Source: Rikenellaceae bacterium (GTDB taxonomy: Bacteria; Bacteroidota; Bacteroidia; Bacteroidales; Rikenellaceae). From it: DNA of 64,000 nt. Location: the NCBI GenBank assembly GCA_015059715.1, contig SUZV01000011.1, positions 1-64,000 of the forward strand. Reading direction: 5' to 3'. The notes under the pieces are model-generated. The model was not told where the DNA came from. It worked only from the letters and a program-made list of their open reading frames with translations, and searched no databases. The position numbers were made by a program, and so were the translations under genes. Shown piece after piece: positions 37,376-46,460 of this stretch (position 1 is its first letter; each line of letters starts with the position of its first letter).

Positions 37376-38263
37376 TTAGTACAGGTGTATGTGTGACGAC
37401 TTCATATTTACGAACTTGTTAACGGCAAATATCGAGAAGAGGAGCGTGATGACAACACCTATGGCCACCACCACACCAACGATGATACCCACCTCGCGAT
37501 AGTCGAGCATACGCAGGCCCTCGATGGTGTAGCTCTCAGCCCCATACACCACACCACATATCATTAGTGCAGCAACGATACCTGCCACCAATCCCTGCTT
37601 AAGGGCACTACCCAGCAACGGACGCATAATATACCACTTCGTAGCACCCACCAACTTCATGGTGTTGATAAGGTAACGCTTCGAGTATATTGCCAAGCGT
37701 ATAGTATTGTTTAGCAACAACATAGATATTATAAACAATACGCCAAAGAATACCAATAGACCGAGCGACACGTAGCGTAATGTCGCGTGCATACTCTCGA
37801 TAATATCGACAGGAGGCACAGCAACATACTCCACGCCCTCAATCAGCTCAACCTCCCTGACAAAGGCCTCCACCTGCTCACGCGAAGTACACCCCTCGTC
37901 TAACGTAACCTCGTAGCTATCACGCAGAGGGTTCTCCCCAAGGAGCATATCAAGGTCTACATCAAATTGACGACGAAACTCCTCATCTGAGAACTTAGAC
38001 TCTCGGTCCAGGAACTCAACATCGTCACACACCCCCGTAGCCTCGATACTCTCAAGAACCTGCTGGCGAACCTCCTCGTCTACGTCGTGGCCCAACTCTA
38101 CCGACACCACCACGCTCCCTCGCAGGTCGTGCGCTGCCGAGAGTGCCGAGAGTGTCACGTATGACACCACACCCAACATAAAGAGTACCAAAGCGATGCT
38201 CACCGTCGAGATGATATACGAGTGACGCACCTTACGCTGTATTCTTCTATCCTTTGCCGACAT
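37376..38263 (-). CDS. ftsX: Cell division protein FtsX, ABC-transporter permease-like
   Basis: 295 residues. Membrane partner of the ATPase FtsE that transmits signals to peptidoglycan hydrolases. Layout: cytoplasmic N-tail, first membrane helix (about residues 15-38), a periplasmic domain (about 40-165), then three helices, with NTMKLVGATKWYIMRPLL as the conserved coupling segment. No ftsE gene is adjacent. Three bases after the YfhO gene, so cotranscribed with it. Confidence 0.92.
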   Translation of the reverse strand: MSAKDRRIQRKVRHSYIISTVSIALVLFMLGVVSYVTLSALSAAHDLRGSVVVSVELGHDVDEEVRQQVLESIEATGVCDDVEFLDRESKFSDEEFRRQFDVDLDMLLGENPLRDSYEVTLDEGCTSREQVEAFVREVELIEGVEYVAVPPVDIIESMHATLRYVSLGLLVFFGVLFIISMLLLNNTIRLAIYSKRYLINTMKLVGATKWYIMRPLLGSALKQGLVAGIVAALMICGVVYGAESYTIEGLRMLDYREVGIIVGVVVAIGVVITLLFSIFAVNKFVNMKSSHIHLY

Positions 38264-38266
38264 ATA

Positions 38267-40897
38267 CTATCTGTTTTCTACGTTTTTCGCTCTCCTCTTC
38301 ACTATTGGCGATAGCAGCATCGCCACAACCCATAGTAGCACCACAGCGGCACATATACCCATCGCCGTAGATATAACTCCCCAGCGTGGGGCCCTAAATT
38401 GCCACTCTATGATATGCTCACCTGCAGGCAGCTGCATACCACGCAGGATATAATCTGCGGCAAAATACTCTGCCTTATGACCATCAACCTCTACACTCCA
38501 GCCCTCAGGGAAGTATATCTCCGAGAAGAGTGCCAATGATGGTGTTTCGCTACTATATCTATATTTGAGTCTATTGGGGGCATACTCAACAAGCTCTATC
38601 TCGCCCTCAGGGTTATAACTCTGCGCCAAACCCTCGACATCACTGCTCACGATAGCCGTTGTCCGTAGCGAGTTATCACCCAACGCCTCTAACTCTTGTC
38701 GAGGTGAGTCGCAACGCACCACCGACTCGACAAGCCACGCAGCTCCATATGGACTAACTCCCGTTACCGCTTCGGCCATCAGTGCCTCGCCGTTATATAT
38801 CACATAACGAGTATTTAGTGCCGCCAACACCTCACTATCCAAGCCGCGCAAGTATCTATCTATAACCTCCTGATAACGTCCCAACTTAGCACCATGATAT
38901 CCTCCCACCGAGCGGTGGAAATACGAGGCACGAGCACTATTAAATGGGTCTGACGTAAGGTCTAACACTCTATAGCCAAGCTCCTCGTCAGCCATAATCA
39001 CTCTATCAGCCTCGGTTGCCACGATATCGGTAGGTGCTGCATCACTCCACTTATCATCGTATATATATCGCTGCGCTACGCCCCCTAAATCGCAAAATAT
39101 CAGCACACCAACCATAGCCACTAAGCCCGCCTTGAGGCCCTTGCGTATACCCTCTCCGCTACGCTCACGAAGTGTAAGATAGGCGATTAACAACGCAGCA
39201 GCCACTGCCGTGTACAGCAACGTGCGCCACGCATCGGCCATAAGCACACTACGCCTGCCCGAGATAACCGCCTCCTTAAGCTGCTCAACCCAGAGCCTAT
39301 CGCCCAATGCCTCGGTCATACCCTTTGTGCCGTAGTCTGCCATGAGCATCATGGCCACAACCGCAACGGCGATAACTCCGAAGCATATCGCCACACGCTT
39401 TATCAGAGCCATAGCACTCAACTCGCTACGCATCAATGCCCAGAGCCCCATTACCGCCATCAGTGGAGCTATCCACTCAACGACGACCAATGCCATAGAT
39501 ACCGTTCTAAAGCTCTTATATCCAGGCAGGACATCATACAACACCTCGTATATAGGCAATACGTTTGCTCCCCAAGCCATAACCACCATAACCAAGGCCA
39601 CCACAACCAACCATGCCATATCGCGCCAACGTAGGAGCGTCAGCGACACAAGGGCCAGGAGTATAACCACCGCACCGAGGTAGGTAGGGCCAGCAGTATA
39701 AGGCTGCTTACCCCAATAGTTCGTTGCGTAGGACCACGCCTTATCGGCACGCTGGGCGTAATACTCTTCGGCACGCTGCATAAGCATCTCGTCACCACTC
39801 TCAAGCATCGCCACGACATCGCTACGGCGCACCGCAGGCTCTATGCTCGCTATCTCCTTCGTCAGGTCATCTATAGCGTCATTAAAGAGCGACATCTGCA
39901 CACTCTGACCCTGCAAGAGCTCTACAGCTTGCCTGTTTATATCGCTCGAACTGCCACCCATATAGTTTGGCACCAACATATTAAGGCTCTCGCCTATGCC
40001 ATAGCTCCACGCAGTGTTGTAGGCTATCTTCTCCTCGCGCGACTCGGCCTCCGAACTACTCTCGCTCACACCTCGCGTTGTATACTTCTGATGCTCGGCA
40101 GTGTACCATAGAGGTGCCAAGTTGGAGCCTACGGCTAAGAGTGCCGCTATAGCCAAGAGTGCCGAACTCTTCATAAAGTGGCGCAACAGACCCCCTCTCC
40201 AGGCTACACACAACTCGCCCACCCACAGTGCTACGCAGGCAATCAGGAAGTAGTATGTCACCTGCGGATGGTTAGCACCAAGCTCCAACGAGCCAAAGAG
40301 AGCGGCCAACGATGCACCGACCCACATATTGCGTCGCAAGGCATACCATACGCTACCTACAAGCGGTGGCGCATATACCAAAGCCCACATCTTGGTGATG
40401 TGTCCAGCATCGATGATTAAGAAGAAGTAGGTTGATAATCCATAGGCTAAACCTGCGACGATGCCAATCCAGGGGTTGACACCCATAAGCACTACGGCCA
40501 CCATCATCAGCACCATAGCCCATAGTGTCATATTTGCTGGCGAATCTATGACCTTAATCAGAGGTGCTGCCGTGCGCTTAACATACTGCTCGGGATACTC
40601 TACATCGATAAGATATGCGGGCATTCCCGAGAACATCGAACCTGTCCACTGGGGGTCTTCGCCCACACTTTTGCGATGCTCCTTGATATCTTGCGACATT
40701 CCTGCATACTGCGCAATATCGCCCTGCGAAAGCGACCTTCCATCTATCTGAGGAGCGTAGAAGTGGTAATCTATAGCACAGAAACATAACACCCCGACAA
40801 TCCAGGGTGCTACAGCACTAAGCACACGCCTAAGCGTATCTCTACGTTTCACTTCGCCACCCTTAGTTTCGACACTCTGCACATTCATACCTTTCAA
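38267..40897 (-). CDS. YfhO-family multi-pass membrane protein
   Basis: 876 residues. About a dozen membrane helices in the first 590 residues, with long extracytoplasmic segments, then a C-terminal soluble domain (about 600-850) including YRVLDLTSDPFNSARASYFHRSVGGYHGAKLGRYQ and a final membrane helix. YfhO proteins in Firmicutes take part in glycosylating lipoteichoic acid; the Bacteroidota homologues are uncharacterised GT-C-like proteins. An in-frame ATG three codons downstream (40888) is an equally good start. First gene of the run to queA. Confidence 0.87.
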   Translation of the reverse strand: MKGMNVQSVETKGGEVKRRDTLRRVLSAVAPWIVGVLCFCAIDYHFYAPQIDGRSLSQGDIAQYAGMSQDIKEHRKSVGEDPQWTGSMFSGMPAYLIDVEYPEQYVKRTAAPLIKVIDSPANMTLWAMVLMMVAVVLMGVNPWIGIVAGLAYGLSTYFFLIIDAGHITKMWALVYAPPLVGSVWYALRRNMWVGASLAALFGSLELGANHPQVTYYFLIACVALWVGELCVAWRGGLLRHFMKSSALLAIAALLAVGSNLAPLWYTAEHQKYTTRGVSESSSEAESREEKIAYNTAWSYGIGESLNMLVPNYMGGSSSDINRQAVELLQGQSVQMSLFNDAIDDLTKEIASIEPAVRRSDVVAMLESGDEMLMQRAEEYYAQRADKAWSYATNYWGKQPYTAGPTYLGAVVILLALVSLTLLRWRDMAWLVVVALVMVVMAWGANVLPIYEVLYDVLPGYKSFRTVSMALVVVEWIAPLMAVMGLWALMRSELSAMALIKRVAICFGVIAVAVVAMMLMADYGTKGMTEALGDRLWVEQLKEAVISGRRSVLMADAWRTLLYTAVAAALLIAYLTLRERSGEGIRKGLKAGLVAMVGVLIFCDLGGVAQRYIYDDKWSDAAPTDIVATEADRVIMADEELGYRVLDLTSDPFNSARASYFHRSVGGYHGAKLGRYQEVIDRYLRGLDSEVLAALNTRYVIYNGEALMAEAVTGVSPYGAAWLVESVVRCDSPRQELEALGDNSLRTTAIVSSDVEGLAQSYNPEGEIELVEYAPNRLKYRYSSETPSLALFSEIYFPEGWSVEVDGHKAEYFAADYILRGMQLPAGEHIIEWQFRAPRWGVISTAMGICAAVVLLWVVAMLLSPIVKRRAKNVENR

Positions 40898-40913
40898 AAG
40901 AATAATAATCGGA

Positions 40914-40921
40914 CAAAGTTA
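40914..40921 (-). promoter_or_regulatory. -7 box of the YfhO-ftsX-uppP-truB-queA unit
   Basis: TAACTTTG on the minus strand, 17 bases before the start codon; the -33 region is not clear. Confidence 0.5.
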
Positions 40922-40993
40922 CAAAAAATTTACAAAAAACGACTACATAACCTTAATTTTTAACCAACTGCTACAACTTATCAAAAAAAGCGT

Positions 40994-41001
40994 TATCTTT
41001 G
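40994..41001 (+). promoter_or_regulatory. -7 box of the polyprenyl synthase gene
   Basis: TATCTTTG, 40 bases before the start codon; no clear -33 element. Confidence 0.55.
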
Positions 41002-41041
41002 TATGTTATATTAAGACATAAGCAGAAACCAAAAATAAGAG

Positions 41042-42049
41042 ATGATTTCTATCAACGACATACGCCGTCCTATTGCCAAGGACCTCGAAGCCTTCGACAG
41101 CTTTGTTGCAGACAACTTCTCTGCCGAAGGCGAGATGCTTCAAGATATGCTAACCTACGCACTCTCGTCGCGCGGCAAGGGCGTACGCCCTATGCTCACC
41201 CTGCTGAGCGCATCGCTCCACAGCCCCACAGCTACCGAGGCTGCGACAGACGAAAGACACTGCTCGAAGCGCACCTACTTAGCAGCCATGCTTGTCGAGA
41301 TGATACACACCGCCTCGCTTATCCACGACGATGTTCTCGACTCGGCAGACGAGCGTCGCGGACGGCCCTCGATAAACGCCAAGTGGCAGAGCAACATGGC
41401 CGTCATACTCGGGGATTATATCTTGGCACGCACTATGGCCTTGGGCATGGCCTCGGCGCAGTATGACCTTATGTCCTACATAGGCACCGCTATGGCTACC
41501 CTCTGCGAAGGCGAGGTTCTACAGAGCCAGCATGCCGAGCGTTTCGACACCACACGCGATGACTACTTCGACATCATCTACCGCAAGACGGCGAGTCTCT
41601 TGGGCGTAAGTGCCGCCCTCGGAGCTCTGTCGGTAGGTGCCGACAGAGAGCAGGTGGACCGTATGCGTAAGTTTGGCGAGGCAATAGGCATAGCCTTCCA
41701 GATTCAGGATGATATCCTCGACTATCGCCGCGACAATAATACGGGCAAGCCCTCGAATAACGACCTGCGCGAGCATAAGATTACGCTACCACTCATAGGC
41801 GTAATCGAGCAGGCCACACCCGAGGAGAGAGAGAGAATTATCGAGCTTCTACGCCGTTGCCACGAGGATAACGAGGCGGTAGATAGGCTCCAGAACATCG
41901 TCACCGAGCGTGGCGGCATAGAGTACGCCACAGAGGCTATGCAGGCATACCTCTCCAGAGCCCTGCACCTGCTGTCAAAGTATCCCGAGAGCGACTATCG
42001 CAACTCTATGATGTCGCTCTGCCAGTTTATCGCCGAGAGAGATATATAA
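41042..42049 (+). CDS. Polyprenyl diphosphate synthase (octaprenyl/solanesyl-type)
   Basis: 335 residues. Trans-prenyltransferase condensing isopentenyl diphosphate into long chains, probably for the menaquinone tail. First aspartate-rich motif DDVLD at residues 96-100 in SLIHDDVLDSADERRG, second QIQDDILDY; GKGVRPML is the substrate-binding site near residue 43. Chain length cannot be read with confidence. A short insertion with ATDERHCSKRT separates the early helices. Divergent from the YfhO gene and followed after 36 bases by a sugar permease. Confidence 0.92.
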   Translation: MISINDIRRPIAKDLEAFDSFVADNFSAEGEMLQDMLTYALSSRGKGVRPMLTLLSASLHSPTATEAATDERHCSKRTYLAAMLVEMIHTASLIHDDVLDSADERRGRPSINAKWQSNMAVILGDYILARTMALGMASAQYDLMSYIGTAMATLCEGEVLQSQHAERFDTTRDDYFDIIYRKTASLLGVSAALGALSVGADREQVDRMRKFGEAIGIAFQIQDDILDYRRDNNTGKPSNNDLREHKITLPLIGVIEQATPEERERIIELLRRCHEDNEAVDRLQNIVTERGGIEYATEAMQAYLSRALHLLSKYPESDYRNSMMSLCQFIAERDI

Positions 42050-42085
42050 CAACCACCGAACAATTAATAACCAAAACTAATCTAT

Positions 42086-43378
42086 ATGAGTACAGGAAAG
42101 AAAAACTACACGTTGGCCATCATCGTTATGATTCTACTCTTCGGAATGATATCGTTTGTAACCAACCTCGCATCGCCTATGGGTGATGTACTAAAGAACC
42201 AGTTTAACGTAGCTAACTGGATGGGTACACTCGGTGTATTTGCCAACTTTATCGCCTATGCCATTATGGGTATCCCAGCAGGTAATCTCCTCCAGAAGCG
42301 AGGCTACAAGTTTACTGCTTTGGTTGCCGTAGCTGTAGGTTTCTGCGGTGTAGGCGTTCAGACCATCGCAGGCCTCTTGGATGGCAACCTCGCCTTCGGA
42401 GTCTACCTCCTCGGTGCCTTCATTGCCGGATTCTCGATGTGTATGCTCAACATCGTTGTCAACCCTATGCTTAACAAGCTTGCAGGTGGTGGCAACAAGG
42501 GTAACCAGCTCCTCCAGATTGGCGGTTCGTTTAACTCACTTATGGGTACTGCCGTAATCTTCCTCACAGGAGTCTTTGTCCCCAGCATCGTTAATGCCGA
42601 GATTAAGCAGGTATTCCCATTGATGTTTATCGCCTTGGCAATCTTTGCCCTCGCCTTTATCGTTATCCTTATGACCTACATCCCTGAGAGCGAGAGCGTC
42701 GTTAAGAACTCGGAGCAGCCTAAGGAGCAGTATGGCCCAATGTCGTTCCGCCACTTTGTGTTGGGAGCTGTGGCCATCTTCATCTATGTAGGTGTCGAGG
42801 TGGGTATCCCTAACGTTTTGCAGAAGTGGTTGCAGAATGGCGGTCTTTCGGTTGAGAGTGGTGCCGAGGGTATTGCTGCAACGGTGGCCGCTACCTACTG
42901 GCTGCTTATGCTTGTAGGCCGTCTTACAGGTGCTGCGCTGGGTGCTAAGGTATCGGCAAAGTCTATGCTCACAGCCGTATCGGTTATCGGTCTTGGCCTT
43001 GTACTCGGAGCTATCTTCCTCGACCCTGCCATCAGCGTTAACCTGCCAGTATTTAAGGGCACTGCGGGCTTCGGCATGGAGAATGTGCCTATCAACGCTG
43101 CGCTGTTGGTATTGTGTGGCCTCTGCACCTCGGTGATGTGGGGTGGCATCTTTAACCTCGCTGTTGAGGGCCTTGGCAAGTATACCGAGAAGGCATCGGG
43201 TATCTTTATGGCACTTGTTTGCGGTGGTGGTATCCTTCCACTGTTGCAGAACTACGTTGTAGACCTTGCAGGCAACTACCTCGTCAGCTACTGGGTTATC
43301 GTCGCAGGCCTCGTCTTCTTGCTCTACTATGCACTTGTAGGCTCTAAGAATGTAAATAAAGATATTCCTACCGAGTAG
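42086..43378 (+). CDS. FHS-family sugar permease (FucP/GluP-like major facilitator)
   Basis: 430 residues with twelve predicted helices. N-terminal FGMISFVTNLASPMGDVLKNQF and GIPAGNLLQKRGYK resemble the fucose/glucose-galactose:proton symporters (FHS family of the major facilitators). NPMLNKLAGGGNKGNQLLQIGGSFNSLMG corresponds to the conserved helix 4-5 region. Sugar identity cannot be read. There is no catabolic gene nearby. A strong terminator follows. Confidence 0.88.
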   Translation: MSTGKKNYTLAIIVMILLFGMISFVTNLASPMGDVLKNQFNVANWMGTLGVFANFIAYAIMGIPAGNLLQKRGYKFTALVAVAVGFCGVGVQTIAGLLDGNLAFGVYLLGAFIAGFSMCMLNIVVNPMLNKLAGGGNKGNQLLQIGGSFNSLMGTAVIFLTGVFVPSIVNAEIKQVFPLMFIALAIFALAFIVILMTYIPESESVVKNSEQPKEQYGPMSFRHFVLGAVAIFIYVGVEVGIPNVLQKWLQNGGLSVESGAEGIAATVAATYWLLMLVGRLTGAALGAKVSAKSMLTAVSVIGLGLVLGAIFLDPAISVNLPVFKGTAGFGMENVPINAALLVLCGLCTSVMWGGIFNLAVEGLGKYTEKASGIFMALVCGGGILPLLQNYVVDLAGNYLVSYWVIVAGLVFLLYYALVGSKNVNKDIPTE

Positions 43379-43400
43379 GTCAACTCGCTATGAGGCTTAT

Positions 43401-43436
43401 ATCGGAGTCGGCACTTCGCTGACTCCGATTTTTTTG
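43401..43436 (+). terminator. Terminator after the sugar permease gene
   Basis: ATCGGAGTC (43401-43409) with GACTCCGAT (43421-43429), inner GC pairs, then seven T. Confidence 0.88.
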
Positions 43437-43439
43437 CTA

Positions 43440-43602
43440 CTCTGGGGAGTTTGGACAAAAAACTTTTTTGGGAGTAAGGGGGGAATAAATCTCTGTGAGG
43501 TTATTTACAAGGCATCTGCCGCCCTGATATGGGAGCATGGCTACGTAGAGGTAAAATTATATGTAACAAGAGTACATCGGCCGACATTATTACATATAAA
43601 AG
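43440..43602. other. Intergenic stretch upstream of the groES promoters
   Basis: No coding sequence supported. Contains G-rich tracts (GGGGAG, GGGAGTAAGGGGG) near 43444-43486 with a T-rich segment between; no recognised element. Confidence 0.4.
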
Positions 43603-43634
43603 TTGCCAACTATGACAAAATGTCACTATCTTTG
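43603..43634 (+). promoter_or_regulatory. Housekeeping-type promoter of groES-groEL with palindromic spacer
   Basis: TTG (43603-43605), 21 bases, TATCTTTG (43627-43634). The spacer holds a perfect inverted repeat TGACA-AAA-TGTCA (43613-43625), ending one base before the -7 box, so a bound repressor would block the polymerase. It does not match the CIRCE operator of HrcA. Confidence 0.65.
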
Positions 43635-43659
43635 CGTTGATTTGGCACGAAAGTAGTTT

Positions 43660-43674
43660 TGGCACAAAGATTGC
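43660..43674 (+). promoter_or_regulatory. Candidate sigma-54 promoter of groES-groEL
   Basis: TGGCAC (43660-43665), five bases, TTGC (43671-43674): the -24/-12 consensus with exact GG-to-GC spacing. A second TTTGGCAC at 43641-43648 has the -24 half but a poor -12 half (TAGT). Start expected near 43686, leader about 58 bases. Confidence 0.55.
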
Positions 43675-43743
43675 CGCGACATTCGTTCAAAACAGAAAAT
43701 AGTATTTAAAAATAGTATTTAAAACATAAAAAAGAAGTAGACT

Positions 43744-44016
43744 ATGGCAGTAAGACCACTATCAGACCGCGTATTGGTAAAGCCCAATCCGGCAGAGGAG
43801 AGAACCGCAGGCGGCCTCTTCATCCCCGACACAGCAAAGGAGAAGCCCCTTATGGGTAAAGTTATCGCCGCAGGCCCTGGCACCTCAGAGATAAAAATGG
43901 AGGTTAAGGTGGGCGACGTGGTGATGTATGGCAAGTATGCAGGTACGGAGCTTAACTACGAGGGAGAAGACTACCTCGTAATGAAGCAGTCGGACATCAT
44001 CGCAGTTATCGAGTAA
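43744..44016 (+). CDS. groES: Co-chaperonin GroES
   Basis: 90 residues. Lid of the GroEL folding chamber. N-terminal VRPLSDRVLVKPNPAEE, the mobile loop EERTAGGLFIPDTAKEKP, and the C-terminal GEDYLVMKQSDIIAVIE are standard. Directly followed by groEL (37-base gap). Start ATG at 43744. Confidence 0.98.
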   Translation: MAVRPLSDRVLVKPNPAEERTAGGLFIPDTAKEKPLMGKVIAAGPGTSEIKMEVKVGDVVMYGKYAGTELNYEGEDYLVMKQSDIIAVIE

Positions 44017-44053
44017 AGAGTGAAGATTTTTAATTAGTAATCAGAGATTAATC

Positions 44054-45685
44054 ATGGCAAAGGAGATTAGATATAACGTAGAGGCTCGCGAGCTTCTTAA
44101 GGAGGGCGTAGATGCACTATGCAACGCCGTAAAGGTGACACTCGGCCCTAAGGGTCGCAATGTTATCATCGACAAGAAGTTCGGCGCACCACAGGTAACC
44201 AAGGATGGTGTTACCGTAGCCAAGGAGGTCGAGCTAGAGGATACATTCGCAAATATGGGTGCTCAGATGGTACGCGAGGTAGCGTCAAAGACAAACGACG
44301 ATGCTGGTGATGGTACAACAACAGCTACTGTACTTGCACAGTCACTTATCTCGGTAGGTATCAAGAACGTAACCGCAGGTGCTAACCCTATGGACCTTAA
44401 GCGCGGTATCGATGCTGCCGTAGCTAAGGTTGTCGAGTCGCTCAAGGCACAGAGCCAGGTTGTAGGCTCAGACTTCGACAAGATTGAGCAGGTGGCTACA
44501 ATCTCGGCAAACAACGACTCTAAGATTGGTAAGCTTATCGCCGAGGCTATGGCTAAGGTTAATAACGAGGGCGTTATCACCGTCGAGGAGGCTAAGGGCA
44601 CCGAGACTCACGTAGATGTTGTCGAGGGTATGCAGTTCGACCGTGGCTACATCTCGGCATACTTCATCACCGACACCGAGAAGATGGAGGCACAGCTCGA
44701 CAAGCCATACATCCTTATCACCGACAAGAAGGTGTCGACAATGAAGGAGATTATGGGCATCCTTGAGCCAGTGGCACAGAGTGGCCGCTCGCTGCTTATC
44801 ATCGCCGAGGATGTTGATGGCGAGGCACTCTCGGCCTTGGTTGTCAACAAGCTACGTGGCACACTCAAGATTGCAGCATGTAAGGCTCCAGGCTTCGGCG
44901 ACCGCCGCAAGGAGATGCTCGAGGATATCGCAACCCTCACAGGTGCAACGGTCATCTCTACCGATAAGGGTATGAAGATTGAGGATGCAGGCCTTGAGGC
45001 TCTTGGTACGGCCGAGAAGGTGACCCTCAATAAGGAGAATACCACCATCGTCGATGGTGCTGGCTCTAAGGAGGCTATCGCAGCACGTGTTCAGCAGATT
45101 CGCGCCTCTATCGAGAATGCATCATCGGATTACGACCGCGAGAAGCTTCAGGAGCGTCTTGCTAAGCTTGCAGGTGGCGTTGCAGTGTTGTATGTAGGTG
45201 CTGCTACCGAGGTTGAGATGAAGGAGAAGAAGGATCGCGTAGATGATGCCTTGGCCGCTACACGTGCAGCTGTCGAGGAGGGTATCGTTCCTGGTGGTGG
45301 TGTGGCCTATATCCGTGCCGTAGCATCGCTCGATGGCCTCAAGGGCGAGAATGACGACCAGACTACAGGTATTCAGATTGTTAAGCGCGCTATCGAGGAG
45401 CCACTGCGCCAGATTGTTGCCAATGCTGGTGGCGAGGGTTCTGTAGTTGTCAATAAGGTTAAGGAGGGCAGCGGAGCCTTTGGTTACAATGCTCGTGACG
45501 ACAGATATGAGGATATGCTCGCAGCAGGTATTATCGACCCAACGAAGGTGTCGCGCGTAGCCTTGGAGAATGCAGCCTCTATAGCCTCAATGTTCCTCAC
45601 TACGGAGTGCGTACTTGCCGAGAAGAAGGAGGATAATCCTCTTCCAGGCATGCCTGCAGGCGCAGGAATGGGCGGCATGATGTAA
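44054..45685 (+). CDS. groEL: Chaperonin GroEL
   Basis: 543 residues, 60-kDa chaperonin forming double heptameric rings. ATP-site residues in LGPKGRNV and [13 protein letters not shown], apical domain [14 protein letters not shown], and C-terminal [12 protein letters not shown], the flexible Gly-Met tail. Only one groEL is in the window. Probably heat-shock controlled with groES from the upstream promoters; it ends in a clear terminator. Confidence 0.98.
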   Translation: MAKEIRYNVEARELLKEGVDALCNAVKVTLGPKGRNVIIDKKFGAPQVTKDGVTVAKEVELEDTFANMGAQMVREVASKTNDDAGDGTTTATVLAQSLISVGIKNVTAGANPMDLKRGIDAAVAKVVESLKAQSQVVGSDFDKIEQVATISANNDSKIGKLIAEAMAKVNNEGVITVEEAKGTETHVDVVEGMQFDRGYISAYFITDTEKMEAQLDKPYILITDKKVSTMKEIMGILEPVAQSGRSLLIIAEDVDGEALSALVVNKLRGTLKIAACKAPGFGDRRKEMLEDIATLTGATVISTDKGMKIEDAGLEALGTAEKVTLNKENTTIVDGAGSKEAIAARVQQIRASIENASSDYDREKLQERLAKLAGGVAVLYVGAATEVEMKEKKDRVDDALAATRAAVEEGIVPGGGVAYIRAVASLDGLKGENDDQTTGIQIVKRAIEEPLRQIVANAGGEGSVVVNKVKEGSGAFGYNARDDRYEDMLAAGIIDPTKVSRVALENAASIASMFLTTECVLAEKKEDNPLPGMPAGAGMGGMM

Positions 45686-45712
45686 TAGGGAGAGATTCCA
45701 AGTGACTGGTAA

Positions 45713-45753
45713 GGGGGTGACAAAAAGGTAAATTTGTCATCCCCTCTCTTTTG
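45713..45753 (+). terminator. Terminator after groEL
   Basis: GGGGGTGACAAA (45713-45724) with TTTGTCATCCCC (45733-45744), one wobble pair, tail CTCTCTTTTGGG. Closely similar in loop and tail to the terminator at 62319. Confidence 0.8.
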
Positions 45754-45797
45754 GGAGTACTTTGGCGTAGTGCCTATTGCCAAGATAATTCGTTAGC

Positions 45798-45960
45798 GGC
45801 AGTAGATGATGACTTATCACTGCAAAGACCCCAATTTGTTGTCAGAAGGCATTAGATGTGGTGCTTCACAAAAGAAGACCTCTCAGGATAGTACACGTAG
45901 TACAGCCTGAGAGGTCTTACTTTTAGGGAAGTGCCGCAGATGATGCCTTATCACAACAAA
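45798..45960 (+). repeat. Structured interspersed repeat, copies 2 and 3
   Basis: Three related 22-23-base units: 45798-45820 (GGCAGTAGATG...CTTATCAC), 45848-45869 (GGCATTAGATG...CTTCAC) and 45933-45954 (GCCGCAGATGATGCCTTATC). Between the last two is a perfect 13-bp hairpin, AAGACCTCTCAGG (45875-45887) with CCTGAGAGGTCTT (45906-45918), around an 18-base loop. The outer ends AATTTGTTGT and ACAACAAATT are inverted. Organisation matches 15797-15925 although the stem sequence is entirely different. Confidence 0.7.
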
Positions 45961-45961
45961 T

Positions 45962-46363
45962 TTATAGGCGGAGCATTATATTATCCCCCGTCAATATACA
46001 CAACTCGTGAGTGTGCGCATAGATAACACTCTCGCAACGAGATACCTCAACACGTAGAGGTAACAGCTCCTGAGGAATATCATCGTCGTAACCTAAATCA
46101 ACAGGAAGGGTGTGGGGGATTATATATATATATAAGGTAAGGGCAGTAGCCGGCTGAGAGATAAGCTCTACCCTGCGACAGGGATTATAACCCTTAGGCG
46201 CAGACTTTAACTCAGCACCAACCTCGGCAACAATATCTCGATGCTTAAGCAACTCTATCTGCTCACCACCATCTATAACAGAGGCCATAACAACAATATT
46301 ATACCTCCAAAATTCACTATAATCGGTATCTACAACTATACGATATACCCCCTTCGTACTCAT
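45962..46363 (-). CDS. Hypothetical protein, 133 residues
   Basis: Start taken at the ATG at 46363 (MSTKGVYRIVVDTDYSEFWRYN); an upstream frame to 46417 begins inside the promoter. No signal peptide or membrane helix. Predicted mostly beta: alternating hydrophobic strands with charged turns (VELISQPATALTLYIYIIP, LRVEVSRCESVIYAHTHELCIL). No family recognised. Codon use fits the neighbours and there is a promoter, so it is probably real. Divergent from the DUF177 gene. Confidence 0.6.
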   Translation of the reverse strand: MSTKGVYRIVVDTDYSEFWRYNIVVMASVIDGGEQIELLKHRDIVAEVGAELKSAPKGYNPCRRVELISQPATALTLYIYIIPHTLPVDLGYDDDIPQELLPLRVEVSRCESVIYAHTHELCILTGDNIMLRL

Positions 46364-46395
46364 ATCAAAAATATTTTTTGCGTAAAACTTTGCTA

Positions 46396-46403
46396 CAAAA
46401 ATA
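46396..46403 (-). promoter_or_regulatory. -7 box of the hypothetical gene at 45962
   Basis: TATTTTTG on the minus strand, 33 bases before the start. Confidence 0.45.
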
Positions 46404-46410
46404 GTAATAA

Positions 46411-46442
46411 TTTGCACATTTTAGTTTTTTATCGTAAATTTG
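46411..46442 (+). promoter_or_regulatory. Promoter of the DUF177 gene
   Basis: TTTG (46411-46414), 20 bases, TAAATTTG (46435-46442). Start expected near 46449, only about 12 bases before the ATG at 46461; this decides the start codon. Confidence 0.72.
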
Positions 46443-46460
46443 CAGACTATTTGTGCTGAA

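Noticed and set aside
43434..43640. Small plus-strand frame before groES
   Set aside because: It runs through the groES promoter and has no coding character.
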